NCBI GenBank assembly: GCA_020425885.1
Contig: JAGQRA010001008.1
Span: 1 to 9,504 of the forward strand
Direction of reading: 5' to 3'
Source: Planctomycetota bacterium
GTDB taxonomy: Bacteria; Planctomycetota; UBA1135; UBA2386
DNA: 9,504 nucleotides
The notes under the pieces are model-generated. The model worked only from the letters and a program-made list of their open reading frames with translations. It had not been told where the DNA came from and made no database searches. Each line of letters opens with the position of its first letter. The stretch's first letter is position 1. The position numbers were made by a program, and so were the translations under genes. This document shows positions 1-6,838 of this stretch, piece after piece.

Positions 1-1057
1 GGGCGACGAGGCCGACGAAGTGGCCGCGGCCGACGGTCTCGAGGACGCCGAACGGTTCACCCCAGACGGTGATTCCGTGTGATCGGCGGGCATGCAGATA
101 GAGCCCTTCGCGATCGGCGTCGTGGTCACCGCTCAGCGTTCGGAACGTCGCCTCGAGGTCGACGCGCGGTGCCGTGGCCAGCGCCGTGGCGAATGCGGTG
201 TCCGCCGGCCGCGGGGTGCGGTCGACGAGCTGCAGGTCGATGCTCCTGCGGAACGGCATCGGCAGCCGCAGCGTCTCGTGGTCACCGATCTGCAACGGCA
301 GCGCGGCGAACAGCTCGTCGAGGGGAGCCGTCAGCGCCGGCTCGGGTTCGTCGTCGTAGCGCACCTCGAGCCACAGCGCCGCGTCCGCGCCGGCACCGTG
401 ACGCAGGCGCAACTCGATGAGCTCGCCGGGGCCGGCGCGGTGCAGCAGGCGGCGACGGCCGACGATCGCGAGCTCGCGACGTTCGATCGTCACCCCGGTG
501 TCGCGGCCGTTCGCGCCGGCGAGCAGACTCTCGATCTCGCGCTGCACGTGCGGCCCGGGAGGCATGGCGAAGCGCTCCGGTTCGGGCCCGAGCTCGACGC
601 CGATCTGGTAGTAGAAGCCGGGGCCTTGTGGGCTCGTGAGGCGAAGACGGCGCCGGAACGGAACCGGCACTTGGCAGACCGAGCCACCGCCCCAGCAGCC
701 GGACAGGGGCTTCACGAACGGCGGCATCGTCTGGTCGAACAGCCGCGCCATGGGACCGCTGAACACGGTCTCGCCATCGAGCTGCAGTTGGATCTCGGCG
801 CTCGGATTCGCCGACCAGATGCGCGTGATGCGTCCGGGACCGTCGACCTCGGCCAGCACCCGCGTGCCGTCGTCCTCGACGCGCAGCCAGTTGCCGGTGT
901 CCTCGTTGCCACCGTTGCGGTCGTACGACGAGAACTGCAGCGCCCGTCTCGCCCGCGGTGTCGCGAGCGCGGCCAGACCTGCGGGTGGTGTCTGTCCGGT
1001 TGCGGCGGGCCAGGTGATGAGCAGGGCCAGCAGAGAGGTGGCGACGTGAGGTGCCAT
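1..1057 (-). CDS. Secreted DUF2961 / GH172-family protein, N-terminal 352 residues (3' end outside window)
   Basis: DUF2961 proteins include the GH172 family, which contains difructose-anhydride and alpha-D-fructofuranosidase enzymes and exo-D-arabinofuranosidases; the substrate here cannot be read from sequence. Seen: a probable signal peptide at residues 1-21 (hydrophobic LLALLITW, then AATGQ), then SSYDRNGGNEDTGNW at 43-57, GPGRITRIWSANP at 73-85, VPVPFRRRLRL followed by GFYYQI at 130-152, LPMPFRRSIDLQL at 265-277, and GRGHFVG at 343-349. These match the family's landmarks (the SYDRTGGN-, GPG-RIWSANP-, PMPFxKS- and GxGHYVG-type motifs) in the right order. The reading frame stays open to base 1. 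The start at ATG 1057 is chosen because it gives the signal peptide and lies 7 bases after a TANNNT box. It is divergent from the SGNH hydrolase gene, so the two may share regulation and act on the same extracellular glycan (inference). Catalytic Glu residues were not assigned. Family call is firm, activity is not. Confidence 0.85.
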   Translation of the reverse strand, partial: MAPHVATSLLALLITWPAATGQTPPAGLAALATPRARRALQFSSYDRNGGNEDTGNWLRVEDDGTRVLAEVDGPGRITRIWSANPSAEIQLQLDGETVFSGPMARLFDQTMPPFVKPLSGCWGGGSVCQVPVPFRRRLRLTSPQGPGFYYQIGVELGPEPERFAMPPGPHVQREIESLLAGANGRDTGVTIERRELAIVGRRRLLHRAGPGELIELRLRHGAGADAALWLEVRYDDEPEPALTAPLDELFAALPLQIGDHETLRLPMPFRRSIDLQLVDRTPRPADTAFATALATAPRVDLEATFRTLSGDHDADREGLYLHARRSHGITVWGEPFGVLETVGRGHFVGLVA

Positions 1058-1064
1058 TGCGCGC

Positions 1065-1070
1065 ACCTTA
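1065..1070 (-). promoter_or_regulatory. Leaderless-type -10 box of the DUF2961 gene
   Basis: On the minus strand TAAGGT lies 7 bases before the ATG at 1057. It fits the TANNNT box that places the transcription start at or next to the start codon in many high-GC bacteria. The same bases (AAGGTG) could instead be read as a weak Shine-Dalgarno site. No good -35 hexamer was found 16-18 bases upstream. Confidence 0.4.
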
Positions 1071-1156
1071 TCCGGGTGGCGGTCGAAGATCGGGGGTGGG
1101 CGTGTCCGCGGATGCGCACTACGCTCCCTGCGCTCGCCACGAATTGCTCTCCGACG

Positions 1157-2821
1157 ATGACTTCCTTCCCCTGGCGCAAGGTCCTGCTGGCGACCATCGT
1201 CTTCCTGGTGGTGCTGGAGGCCGTTCTCCAGGTCGGCGCGCTCTGGGCTACCGGGCGCACGGTCAGTCGCTCATCGTCGTCCGGTGCCGGTTGCGGCGGC
1301 GCGGCGCGTCAGAGCATCTTGTGTATCGGTGACAGCTATACCTACGGGGCCGGCGCGACGACGCCTTCGGCGACCTACCCGGCCCGACTCGAAGCGATCC
1401 TGCGCGGCCGTGGCTTCGACGTCGCGGTCACGAACAGCGGGTTTCCCGGCCAGCACAGCCGGCACATGCTGGGCAAGCTCGCGGGACGGATCACCGATTC
1501 GACGCGGGTGCTCTGCGTCCTCGCCGGCGCCAACGACTCGTGGCGACGACCGGAGTTCGTCGATCACGACGATCCTGGTCATGCGTCGCCGAGCGGGGGA
1601 ACCGACGGCTTCGAGTTCTGTTGGCGAACGGGCCGACTCCTGAGCCTGTTGTTCAACTTCGAGGCAAACTCGTGGAGTCAACGGGGCAACGACGAGGCTG
1701 AAGTCGCAGCGACGCCGACCCCGGGCGCGACTGCGACGGCGGTGGCCGACCCGGAGGCCGGCTTCGACCTCCTGACCGTCGCCGGGCTCCTGCCCGACGT
1801 ACCTCGGCGACCCGTCATCACTGCAGGGGCCGAGGCAGCCGTCGCGATCAAGGCGGTCCCGGTGCTCGAGGCGCAGGCGGCGGGGGACGCGCAGCGCGCG
1901 TTCGATCTCGGGTCCGATCTGCTCGAGGAATACCCGCGCGCGCCGTTGGTCATCTCGACGTTCGCGAAGCTGGCTGCTCAGGCCGGCAGGCCGGCGGCGG
2001 TGGAACGCGCGGTGCGGATGCTGCTCGAGCTGAGACGTTCGGAACCCTCCGCCGCCGTCACCGAAGGACTTGCCCGGGCCATGTGGATAGCGCAGCGACA
2101 CGAGGAGGCCCTGGAACTCGCGCTGGAGCGGACGAACGAAGAACCGGCCGCGCTCGAGGCCTGGGAGATCCTGACGTCGGTCGCCTACTGCCTGGGTCGT
2201 CTGGAGATCGCCGAGAAGGCGATGCTCGAGACCATCAGCCTCAGCGGTCGCACCCGCACCGAGCAGGTGGCCCGTATCGCCCGAAACCTGGCGCGTCTGA
2301 AGAAGTCCTCCGACCCTTCGATGTGCGCGACTCTCATCGTCGCGGCCGTGCTGCTCGATGGTCGCGTTGCCGAAACGCGCCTCGTACTCGACAACGTCAA
2401 GAGCCACGTATCACGGCAGCTCATCGAGTCCGTGCTGGGCCGCACTGGCAAGGCCGGGGACCGGATCCCGGCTGCGATCCAGGCAATCCTCGACGAGGTC
2501 TATGACGGTGCGAACTCGGAGGCCTGGAGTGATGCGTTTCGCCGACACCTGACAGCCATCGCCGACCTCGCCAGGTCGCACGACATCCGAGTGGTCTTCC
2601 TGACGTATCCGTTTCGCCAGGAGGCGATCGAGCGCACGCAGCTCGAGGTCGCGGCCGCCCTCGACGCCCCGATCGTCGATATCCGCCGCCGCTTCGACCG
2701 GGAGCTCATGACCCGAAACCGCGACGAGCTGTTCGTGCCGGATGGGCACTGCAACGACGCAGGCTACGACATCATGGCGCAGATGGTCGCCGACGTCGTG
2801 GCGCCGATGCTGTCGCGGTGA
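1157..2821 (+). CDS. Membrane-anchored SGNH/GDSL hydrolase split by a TPR-like helical insert
   Basis: A 554-residue protein with one N-terminal hydrophobic segment (about residues 9-30, LLATIVFLVVLEAVL), so it is probably anchored in the cytoplasmic membrane with its catalytic part outside. SGNH blocks are visible: GDSYTYG at 58-64 (nucleophile Ser60), the NSGFPGQ region at 93-99 (Gly of block II), GAND at 124-127 (Asn126 of block III) and DGHCND at 529-534 (Asp529/His531 of block V). SGNH enzymes are esterases, lipases or carbohydrate acetylesterases; the substrate here is unknown. Between block III and block V lies a long insert. Residues about 175-220 are low-complexity and Ala/Pro/Thr-rich, and about 227-385 are paired amphipathic helices resembling TPR repeats. 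The SGNH core resumes near 456, with a VVFLTYPF strand. The open frame continues upstream to base 92, but that part is antisense to the DUF2961 gene. ATG 1157 is chosen because it begins just before the membrane segment; ATG 1112 is the alternative. No clear ribosome-binding site is seen. Confidence 0.85.
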   Translation: MTSFPWRKVLLATIVFLVVLEAVLQVGALWATGRTVSRSSSSGAGCGGAARQSILCIGDSYTYGAGATTPSATYPARLEAILRGRGFDVAVTNSGFPGQHSRHMLGKLAGRITDSTRVLCVLAGANDSWRRPEFVDHDDPGHASPSGGTDGFEFCWRTGRLLSLLFNFEANSWSQRGNDEAEVAATPTPGATATAVADPEAGFDLLTVAGLLPDVPRRPVITAGAEAAVAIKAVPVLEAQAAGDAQRAFDLGSDLLEEYPRAPLVISTFAKLAAQAGRPAAVERAVRMLLELRRSEPSAAVTEGLARAMWIAQRHEEALELALERTNEEPAALEAWEILTSVAYCLGRLEIAEKAMLETISLSGRTRTEQVARIARNLARLKKSSDPSMCATLIVAAVLLDGRVAETRLVLDNVKSHVSRQLIESVLGRTGKAGDRIPAAIQAILDEVYDGANSEAWSDAFRRHLTAIADLARSHDIRVVFLTYPFRQEAIERTQLEVAAALDAPIVDIRRRFDRELMTRNRDELFVPDGHCNDAGYDIMAQMVADVVAPMLSR

Positions 2822-2830
2822 CGTACGTAC

Positions 2831-2874
2831 GGTGCCTGGACCAGATCGTACAGGTGGTTTTTTGTCCTGGCACC
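2831..2874 (+). terminator. Imperfect inverted repeat with T6 run after the SGNH gene
   Basis: GGTGCCTGGAC (2831-2841) and GTCCTGGCACC (2864-2874) form an 11-base inverted repeat with one central mismatch. The 22-base loop ends in six Ts (2858-2863). Smaller internal pairings such as ACCA/TGGT sit just before the T run and could serve as a weak intrinsic terminator for the SGNH gene. The right arm touches the -10-like box of the next gene, so an operator role is also possible. Confidence 0.35.
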
Positions 2875-2879
2875 ATAAT
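2874..2879 (+). promoter_or_regulatory. Leaderless-type -10 box of the YCII lipoprotein gene
   Basis: CATAAT lies 6 bases before ATG 2886, differing from the TATAAT consensus only at its first base. With that spacing the predicted transcription start falls on the start codon. No Shine-Dalgarno sequence precedes this ATG, and no convincing -35 was found. Confidence 0.4.
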
Positions 2880-2885
2880 GACGGG

Positions 2886-3569
2886 ATGCGCGCCTCACTC
2901 CGCCTCATCTCGCTGCTCGCGATCCTGATCGGCCTCGCCGCCTGCGCCGTGCCCCGACCCGGCGGGGCGAGCCCGATGTCGTGGGTCTGGATCCTGACCG
3001 GGCCGAAGGACGCTCAGGTGACCGGTGATGCGCGCGGCGCCGCGTTCCGAGGTCACTTCGCGAACATGGAGCGCATGGCGAACGAAGGACAGCTCCTCGT
3101 CGCCGGTCCGTTCGGCGAGCCACGCGCGCGGGCCGATCATCGCGGGGTGTTCGTGCTTGCGACCCCCGATCTCGCGGTCGCGCGCGAGGTCGCGGACAGC
3201 GACCCGACGGCGCAGGCGGGTGTGTTCGTGTTCGAGGTCGAACCGTTCGCGACGAGCGACGCGCTCGAACGGCTGGCGTCGATGCACACCGCGGCGGTCG
3301 CGGCCTCCGGCGTTGTCGATCCGCCGCCGGGATTCCACTGCCGCGCCTACGTGCTCGTCACGGGCCGCCCGAGCGCCGTGGCCGAGCGTGCGCTCGCGGC
3401 CGCACCGGTCCTGTTCTCGGGCCGGATCGGCGACGGTGAGTCGCAGCGCTGGCTCGCGTGTCTGGACGTGACTACCGCCGAGGAGGCGCGGGCGCTGCTG
3501 CCGCCGAGCACTGCGGAGTGGACGGTGATGCCGTGGTTCGCGACCAACGAGGTCGCGCGCCTCAGGTGA
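2886..3569 (+). CDS. Lipoprotein with a YCII-related domain and a degenerate second copy
   Basis: A 227-residue protein with a lipoprotein signal: hydrophobic residues 5-19 and lipobox LAAC ending at Cys20. Residues 32-121 match the YCII-related family (a ferredoxin-like dimeric fold). Visible are WILTGP at the first strand, RGHFANMERM with His57 at the family's conserved His position, EGQLLVAGPFG at 67-77, then a strand and helix leading to DSDPTAQAG (Asp106-Pro107) and FVFEVEPFAT at 114-123. Residues 153-220 repeat the layout: YVLVTGRP, PVLFSGRIG, WLACLDVTTAEEARAL and TVMPWFAT. This second copy lacks the helix with the conserved His and has no DP motif, so it is probably structural. YCII proteins are mostly uncharacterised, with some linked to dehalogenation or ring-cleavage chemistry; a lipid-anchored form is unusual. 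ATG 2886 is the only start that yields the lipobox. It lies 64 bases after the SGNH stop and has its own promoter-like box, so it is probably transcribed separately. Confidence 0.8.
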   Translation: MRASLRLISLLAILIGLAACAVPRPGGASPMSWVWILTGPKDAQVTGDARGAAFRGHFANMERMANEGQLLVAGPFGEPRARADHRGVFVLATPDLAVAREVADSDPTAQAGVFVFEVEPFATSDALERLASMHTAAVAASGVVDPPPGFHCRAYVLVTGRPSAVAERALAAAPVLFSGRIGDGESQRWLACLDVTTAEEARALLPPSTAEWTVMPWFATNEVARLR

Positions 3570-3575
3570 GGCGCG
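3556..3575 (+). terminator. GC-rich hairpin overlapping the stop codon of the YCII gene
   Basis: CGCGCCTC (3556-3563) and GAGGCGCG (3568-3575) pair perfectly around a four-base AGGT loop. The TGA stop (3567-3569) sits in the loop and right arm. No T run follows, so this would be a U-tract-less terminator or an RNA 3'-end stabiliser, not a classic intrinsic terminator. Confidence 0.4.
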
Positions 3576-3587
3576 TCGCACTCGACC

Positions 3588-3617
3588 TTGGTCGGGCCCG
3601 GGGCACGCGGCTACCCT
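3588..3617 (+). promoter_or_regulatory. Promoter of the SEFIR-GAF-cyclase gene, leaderless type
   Basis: TTGGTC (3588-3593), an 18-base spacer and TACCCT (3612-3617) make a plausible -35/-10 pair. TACCCT is an exact TANNNT box 6 bases before ATG 3624, which puts the transcription start on the start codon. No Shine-Dalgarno sequence precedes the ATG. Confidence 0.5.
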
Positions 3618-3623
3618 GTCACC

Positions 3624-5432
3624 ATGGTGTCGCCGTCGCCGAAGGTCTTCATCAGCTACAGCCAGGACTCGGCCGAGCACATGCAGCAGGTGCTCGGGCT
3701 GTCCGACCGCCTGCGCGCCGATGGCGTCGATTGCGAGATCGACCAGTACGAACAGGCGCCGCCCGAGGGTTGGCCGCGCTGGATGAGCGGGCAGATCGAA
3801 CGCGCCGACTTCGTGCTGGTGATCTGCACGCCGACCCTCGCCGAGCGCTTCGCCGGCAAGGGGCGCACGGGGCAGGGACTCGGGGCCAAGTGGGAGGGGG
3901 CGATCGTCACGCAGGAGCTCTACGAGGCCGAGGCGCACAACACCAAATTCGTGCCGGTGCTGCTCGACGGTGACAGCGCCGACGTGCCGGGGCCGCTGCG
4001 ACAGACGACCCGGTACGACGCGTCGACCGAAGAGGGCTACGAAGCGCTCTATCGCCGTCTCACGCAGCAGCCGAAGATCCACAAGCGCGAGGTCGGCCGC
4101 ATTCGACCGCTGGCTGCGCGGCAGCGGAGCGGGGCGTTTTCGCCGCCGCTCCCCGCCGGCGCGAAGGAACAGGTCCCGGCCACCGCCGGTTCCCCCGATC
4201 GCCCACGGGAGACGCGGCTGTCCCGCGAGGCATTGCTCGCGTTGCTCGAGACCTCGAACCTGCTCAACGAGACCGACACGCTCGACGAGGTGCTGACGCG
4301 CTGTCTCGAACTCGCAGGTCGACTGCTCGACAGCACCTCGGGTTCGGTGATCCTGCACGACGCGCTGCGGGACGATCTCTACTTCGCCGCTGCGGTCGGT
4401 CCAAAACGTGACGAGGTGCTGCCGCGACGCATCCCCCGCGGGCGCGGCAAGGCAGGTCAGGTGTTCGAGACCGGTGCGCCGCTGATCGAGAACGTGGTCG
4501 TCGGTCACTACGACACCATCGATCGCGACACCGACTTCCGCACCCAGTCGATGATCTGCGTGCCGATCGCCCATCGCGAGCGGCGCTTCGGCGTGATGCA
4601 GATGCTCAACAAGGGCGACGGTCGCGATCCGTTCACGGTCGAGGATCTGGAGCTGCTCTCCCGCTTCGGCGTCCAGGCCTCGCTCGCGATCAGGCGCGCC
4701 CATCTGTTCGAACAGCTGCTCGACGGCAGCGGTCTGTACGCGCGGCCCGAAGTGCGGCGTGAGATCGTCGAGCGCTTGCTGCGTGACGGTCGCCTCGCCA
4801 TGCAGGAGCGCATCGCGATCCTCTCGATCGACATGCGCGGCTTCTCGCGGCTGTGCCGCGAACTCGTCGACCCGGGGCGCGTGCAGCAGGTGCTCAGCGA
4901 CTACGTCGCCTTCACCAGCGCCGCCGTCGTGGCCGAGGGCGGCTTCCTCAACAAGGTCGTCGGCGACGGCCTGCTGGGCTTCTTCCGCGACGAAGGTGGT
5001 CCGTCACGGGCGTTGCGGGCCGCGCTCGCGATTCAACGCGCTTTCGACGACTGGCTTCCGCGCTGGCGCGAATCGACGGGGAGGGCGCTGTCGTTCCTCG
5101 ACGTCGGCATGGGCATCGCATCCGGGGCGCCGACCATGCTCGGCACGGTGGGGGACGCGCGGTTCCGCGATCTGACCGTCGTCGGCGACGCCGTCAACCT
5201 CGCGTCCGCGCTCGGCAAGCAGGGCCGCCTGCCGGCGCGCCTGTGGATCGATGCGGCCACCTGGGAGGTCGTGCGAGCCGAGCCGGGTCTCGATTTCGAC
5301 GGTCCCGAGCGTCTCGGTCCGCGCCCCAATGACGATCTCGATGCCGCCGCGCCGGCCTACGCCATCTATCGGGTGAGCCGGCACCAGGAAGGGCCAAAGA
5401 CGCCCGGTGGCCCGCGAACTGCGCGGTCGTGA
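3624..5432 (+). CDS. SEFIR (TIR-like)–GAF–class III nucleotide cyclase fusion protein
   Basis: A 602-residue soluble protein; no signal peptide or membrane segment is seen. Domains in order: SEFIR at about residues 5-135 (PKVFISYSQDS, CEIDQYEQAPPEGWPRWM, RADFVLVICTPTLAERF, KWEGAIVTQELY); a Pro/Ala-rich linker at about 165-200; GAF at about 205-362, ending in the SMICVPI and GVMQMLNK strands; a helical linker; then a class III adenylate/guanylate cyclase domain at about 395-560. In the cyclase, metal Asp residues are present (Asp403 in SIDMRGFS, Asp448 in NKVVGDG), as are Lys444 and Thr518 at the two purine-selecting positions and Asn525 in DAVNLASAL. The transition-state Arg, four residues after that Asn, is Ala529. 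Lys/Thr is the pattern of class IIIb cyclases and suggests ATP as substrate, if the enzyme is active. TIR and SEFIR domains act as NADases or as assembly modules, and GAF domains often bind cyclic nucleotides or sense signals. ATG 3624 is preferred over an upstream in-frame TTG at 3588 because it follows the -10 box and directly precedes the SEFIR domain. No effector or partner gene is adjacent. Confidence 0.85.
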   Translation: MVSPSPKVFISYSQDSAEHMQQVLGLSDRLRADGVDCEIDQYEQAPPEGWPRWMSGQIERADFVLVICTPTLAERFAGKGRTGQGLGAKWEGAIVTQELYEAEAHNTKFVPVLLDGDSADVPGPLRQTTRYDASTEEGYEALYRRLTQQPKIHKREVGRIRPLAARQRSGAFSPPLPAGAKEQVPATAGSPDRPRETRLSREALLALLETSNLLNETDTLDEVLTRCLELAGRLLDSTSGSVILHDALRDDLYFAAAVGPKRDEVLPRRIPRGRGKAGQVFETGAPLIENVVVGHYDTIDRDTDFRTQSMICVPIAHRERRFGVMQMLNKGDGRDPFTVEDLELLSRFGVQASLAIRRAHLFEQLLDGSGLYARPEVRREIVERLLRDGRLAMQERIAILSIDMRGFSRLCRELVDPGRVQQVLSDYVAFTSAAVVAEGGFLNKVVGDGLLGFFRDEGGPSRALRAALAIQRAFDDWLPRWRESTGRALSFLDVGMGIASGAPTMLGTVGDARFRDLTVVGDAVNLASALGKQGRLPARLWIDAATWEVVRAEPGLDFDGPERLGPRPNDDLDAAAPAYAIYRVSRHQEGPKTPGGPRTARS

Positions 5433-5707
5433 AGGCGACGGCCTGCTCGAGCGCCGCGAGCTCACGTTCGCCAAGGTCCGCCACGTCGAGTGCCGGCCGA
5501 CGTCGATGGCCGAGCCGCTGGCGCCGGCGATCCCGGCCCTTGCCGACTGGGGTCGTCGACATGGTCGCCTTCTCTGACAGGGCCGCGGTGATTGCGCGAG
5601 GACGTGTCAGCCGCCGCCGCCGCCGCCGCCGCCGTTGCCGTCTGGTATCGTCAGCTGCAGGAGAATGTCGCCACCGGCGACAGCACGAGCGACACCAAAG
5701 GCACACC
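5433..5707. other. Intergenic stretch with no firm gene, between cyclase and secreted-protein genes
   Basis: Two weak coding candidates were seen. On the plus strand a GTG-started frame (5407-5577, 56 codons, overlapping the cyclase 3' end by 26 bases) has very high GC at third positions and an AGGAAGG 12 bases upstream, but no recognisable product. On the minus strand a frame from ATG 5562 begins plausibly (DVADLGERELAALEQAVAF) but then runs antisense into the cyclase gene and becomes Arg-rich. Neither is convincing. A TATCGT box (5646-5651) may be the -10 for the downstream gene, leaving a leader of about 50 bases. Confidence 0.4.
5611..5634. repeat. (CCG)8 trinucleotide tract
   Basis: Eight exact CCG units lie about 75 bases upstream of the secreted-protein gene, in sequence with no firm coding frame. 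Such a tract can slip in length and could change promoter spacing, but it could also be neutral in a GC-rich genome. Confidence 0.9.
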
Positions 5708-6838
5708 ATGAGATGCAAACTGCTCCTTCCTATCGCCATGGCGGCCGTGACGGCGACCGCTGCCGGGCAGGACTTCCTCGGCTTCGTCTACAACACCTCC
5801 GCACTGGGAACGTTCCGCGGCTCGCTCGGCGTTCGTGCCGGGGAGATCGTGACCCGAGTCGATGGCGACGAGTACGCGGGCTGGGGTGTGGCAACCCCTG
5901 GTTTCCGTTCGGTCTCGAGCGTCTTCATGATCATCCAGGACCAGGATGCGTCCACGCCCGACAACTTCGATGTCCTGCTCTATCCGGAGGACGCGAGCAA
6001 CCCGGGCTTCCCGGACCTGAGCGCCGGCGTCATGTTCGCCTCCGCCGTCTCGGCGCCGACCGGGTCGGGAGCCGTCGCCTTGGGCTACACGCTGACACCA
6101 TCGACCCCGGTCGCCGTCCCGATCGTCGGTTCCGGCGATGTCTTCGTCGCCTTCCGGTTCGCCGCCGCTCCGCAGTGGCCACTCGACGGGCTCTCGTCCC
6201 ACTTCCGGCTCGGCTGGTCGTCGCCGTTGTTCAGCGGCGACATTCCGGGGCGGGCGCAGCATCCGCTGTTGCCACCAGGGCCCGACAATTCCCATGCGCT
6301 GACGGTCTTCGCCAACGCGGCGGCCTACGAGCAGCGTTGTCACTGGTTCATCGACGTCGCTCATGACCAGGCCGGTGGTGTCGCACTCGCGATCACCAAC
6401 CAGACCGCCTACCCCGGCAGTTTCGACCCGCCGCCGCTCGGCTTCGGTCCGGCGCCCGGCATGGCCGGTTTCATGTCGGGGGTCAGCCCCGACGCTTCGC
6501 AGTTCGATCCGACCCGCGCCGACAACGTCACGATGGACTACTACCGCACCGGCTCGGGCTCGCCGTTGGTGGTCTTCCTCTACGATTGCGGCGGCTTCGG
6601 CCCGGAGCAGCCGTTCGCCTTCGCCCTGCCCGGAAGTACCGGCGCCCTGTGCGTCAAGACCGGCTACCTCGTCGCCGGCTTCGTCCGCGGCAGCGGCGAC
6701 GAGGCCTACATGGTGACGCGTTTCCCGGGGGCGAGCCGGGCCTTCATCGCCGGCCTCGAGTTGATCCAGCAGGCGGTCGAGTTCGACTTCGCCGCGGGCC
6801 TCGTTCACGGCAGCCCCTGCAGTCGGCAGCGGCTCTGA
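5708..6838 (+). CDS. Secreted protein of unknown family, 376 residues
   Basis: No family is recognised. The product starts with a clear signal peptide: Arg/Lys at residues 2-4, a hydrophobic stretch LLLPIAMAAVTATA, and probable cleavage around AAGQ (18-21). The mature part is rich in Gly, Ser, Ala, Pro and aromatics, with short alternating hydrophobic stretches that suggest beta-sandwich domains (for example SVFMIIQDQD, FVAFRF and LVVFLYDCGGF). There are four Cys in the mature chain (in QRCHWF, YDCGG, ALCVK and GSPCS), so disulphides are possible. There is no transmembrane segment, lipobox or obvious C-terminal sorting signal. The composition resembles the large lineage-specific exported proteins of deep-branching Planctomycetota, but that is an impression from style and not a match. 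ATG 5708 is chosen because it begins the signal peptide and has AAAGG six bases upstream. The gene converges on the EF-P gene across 32 bases. Confidence 0.8.
   Translation: MRCKLLLPIAMAAVTATAAGQDFLGFVYNTSALGTFRGSLGVRAGEIVTRVDGDEYAGWGVATPGFRSVSSVFMIIQDQDASTPDNFDVLLYPEDASNPGFPDLSAGVMFASAVSAPTGSGAVALGYTLTPSTPVAVPIVGSGDVFVAFRFAAAPQWPLDGLSSHFRLGWSSPLFSGDIPGRAQHPLLPPGPDNSHALTVFANAAAYEQRCHWFIDVAHDQAGGVALAITNQTAYPGSFDPPPLGFGPAPGMAGFMSGVSPDASQFDPTRADNVTMDYYRTGSGSPLVVFLYDCGGFGPEQPFAFALPGSTGALCVKTGYLVAGFVRGSGDEAYMVTRFPGASRAFIAGLELIQQAVEFDFAAGLVHGSPCSRQRL

Noticed and set aside
92..1156. Upstream extension of the SGNH reading frame, giving a 909-residue protein
   Set aside because: This part is Arg/Gln/His-rich without domains and is antisense to the DUF2961 gene, whose frame carries family motifs. 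The membrane segment marks the true N-terminus at 1157.
1271..2407. Long minus-strand open frame antisense to the SGNH gene
   Set aside because: Arg/Gln/Asp-rich shadow of a GC-rich gene in the opposite frame; the plus strand has the SGNH catalytic motifs.
2895..4703. 602-codon minus-strand open frame
   Set aside because: Antisense to two genes with clear domains and low in hydrophobic structure; a GC-rich shadow frame.
2886..5432. A Pycsar or CBASS operon around the cyclase gene
   Set aside because: No separate effector, nuclease, membrane or ubiquitin-like partner is adjacent; the neighbouring lipoprotein has no effector features. Only the fusion protein itself suggests such a system.
5194..5739. 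Minus-strand frame starting near 5562 with a protein-like beginning
   Set aside because: After about 60 residues it becomes Arg-rich and overlaps the cyclase gene antisense by over 200 bases. No start signal was found.
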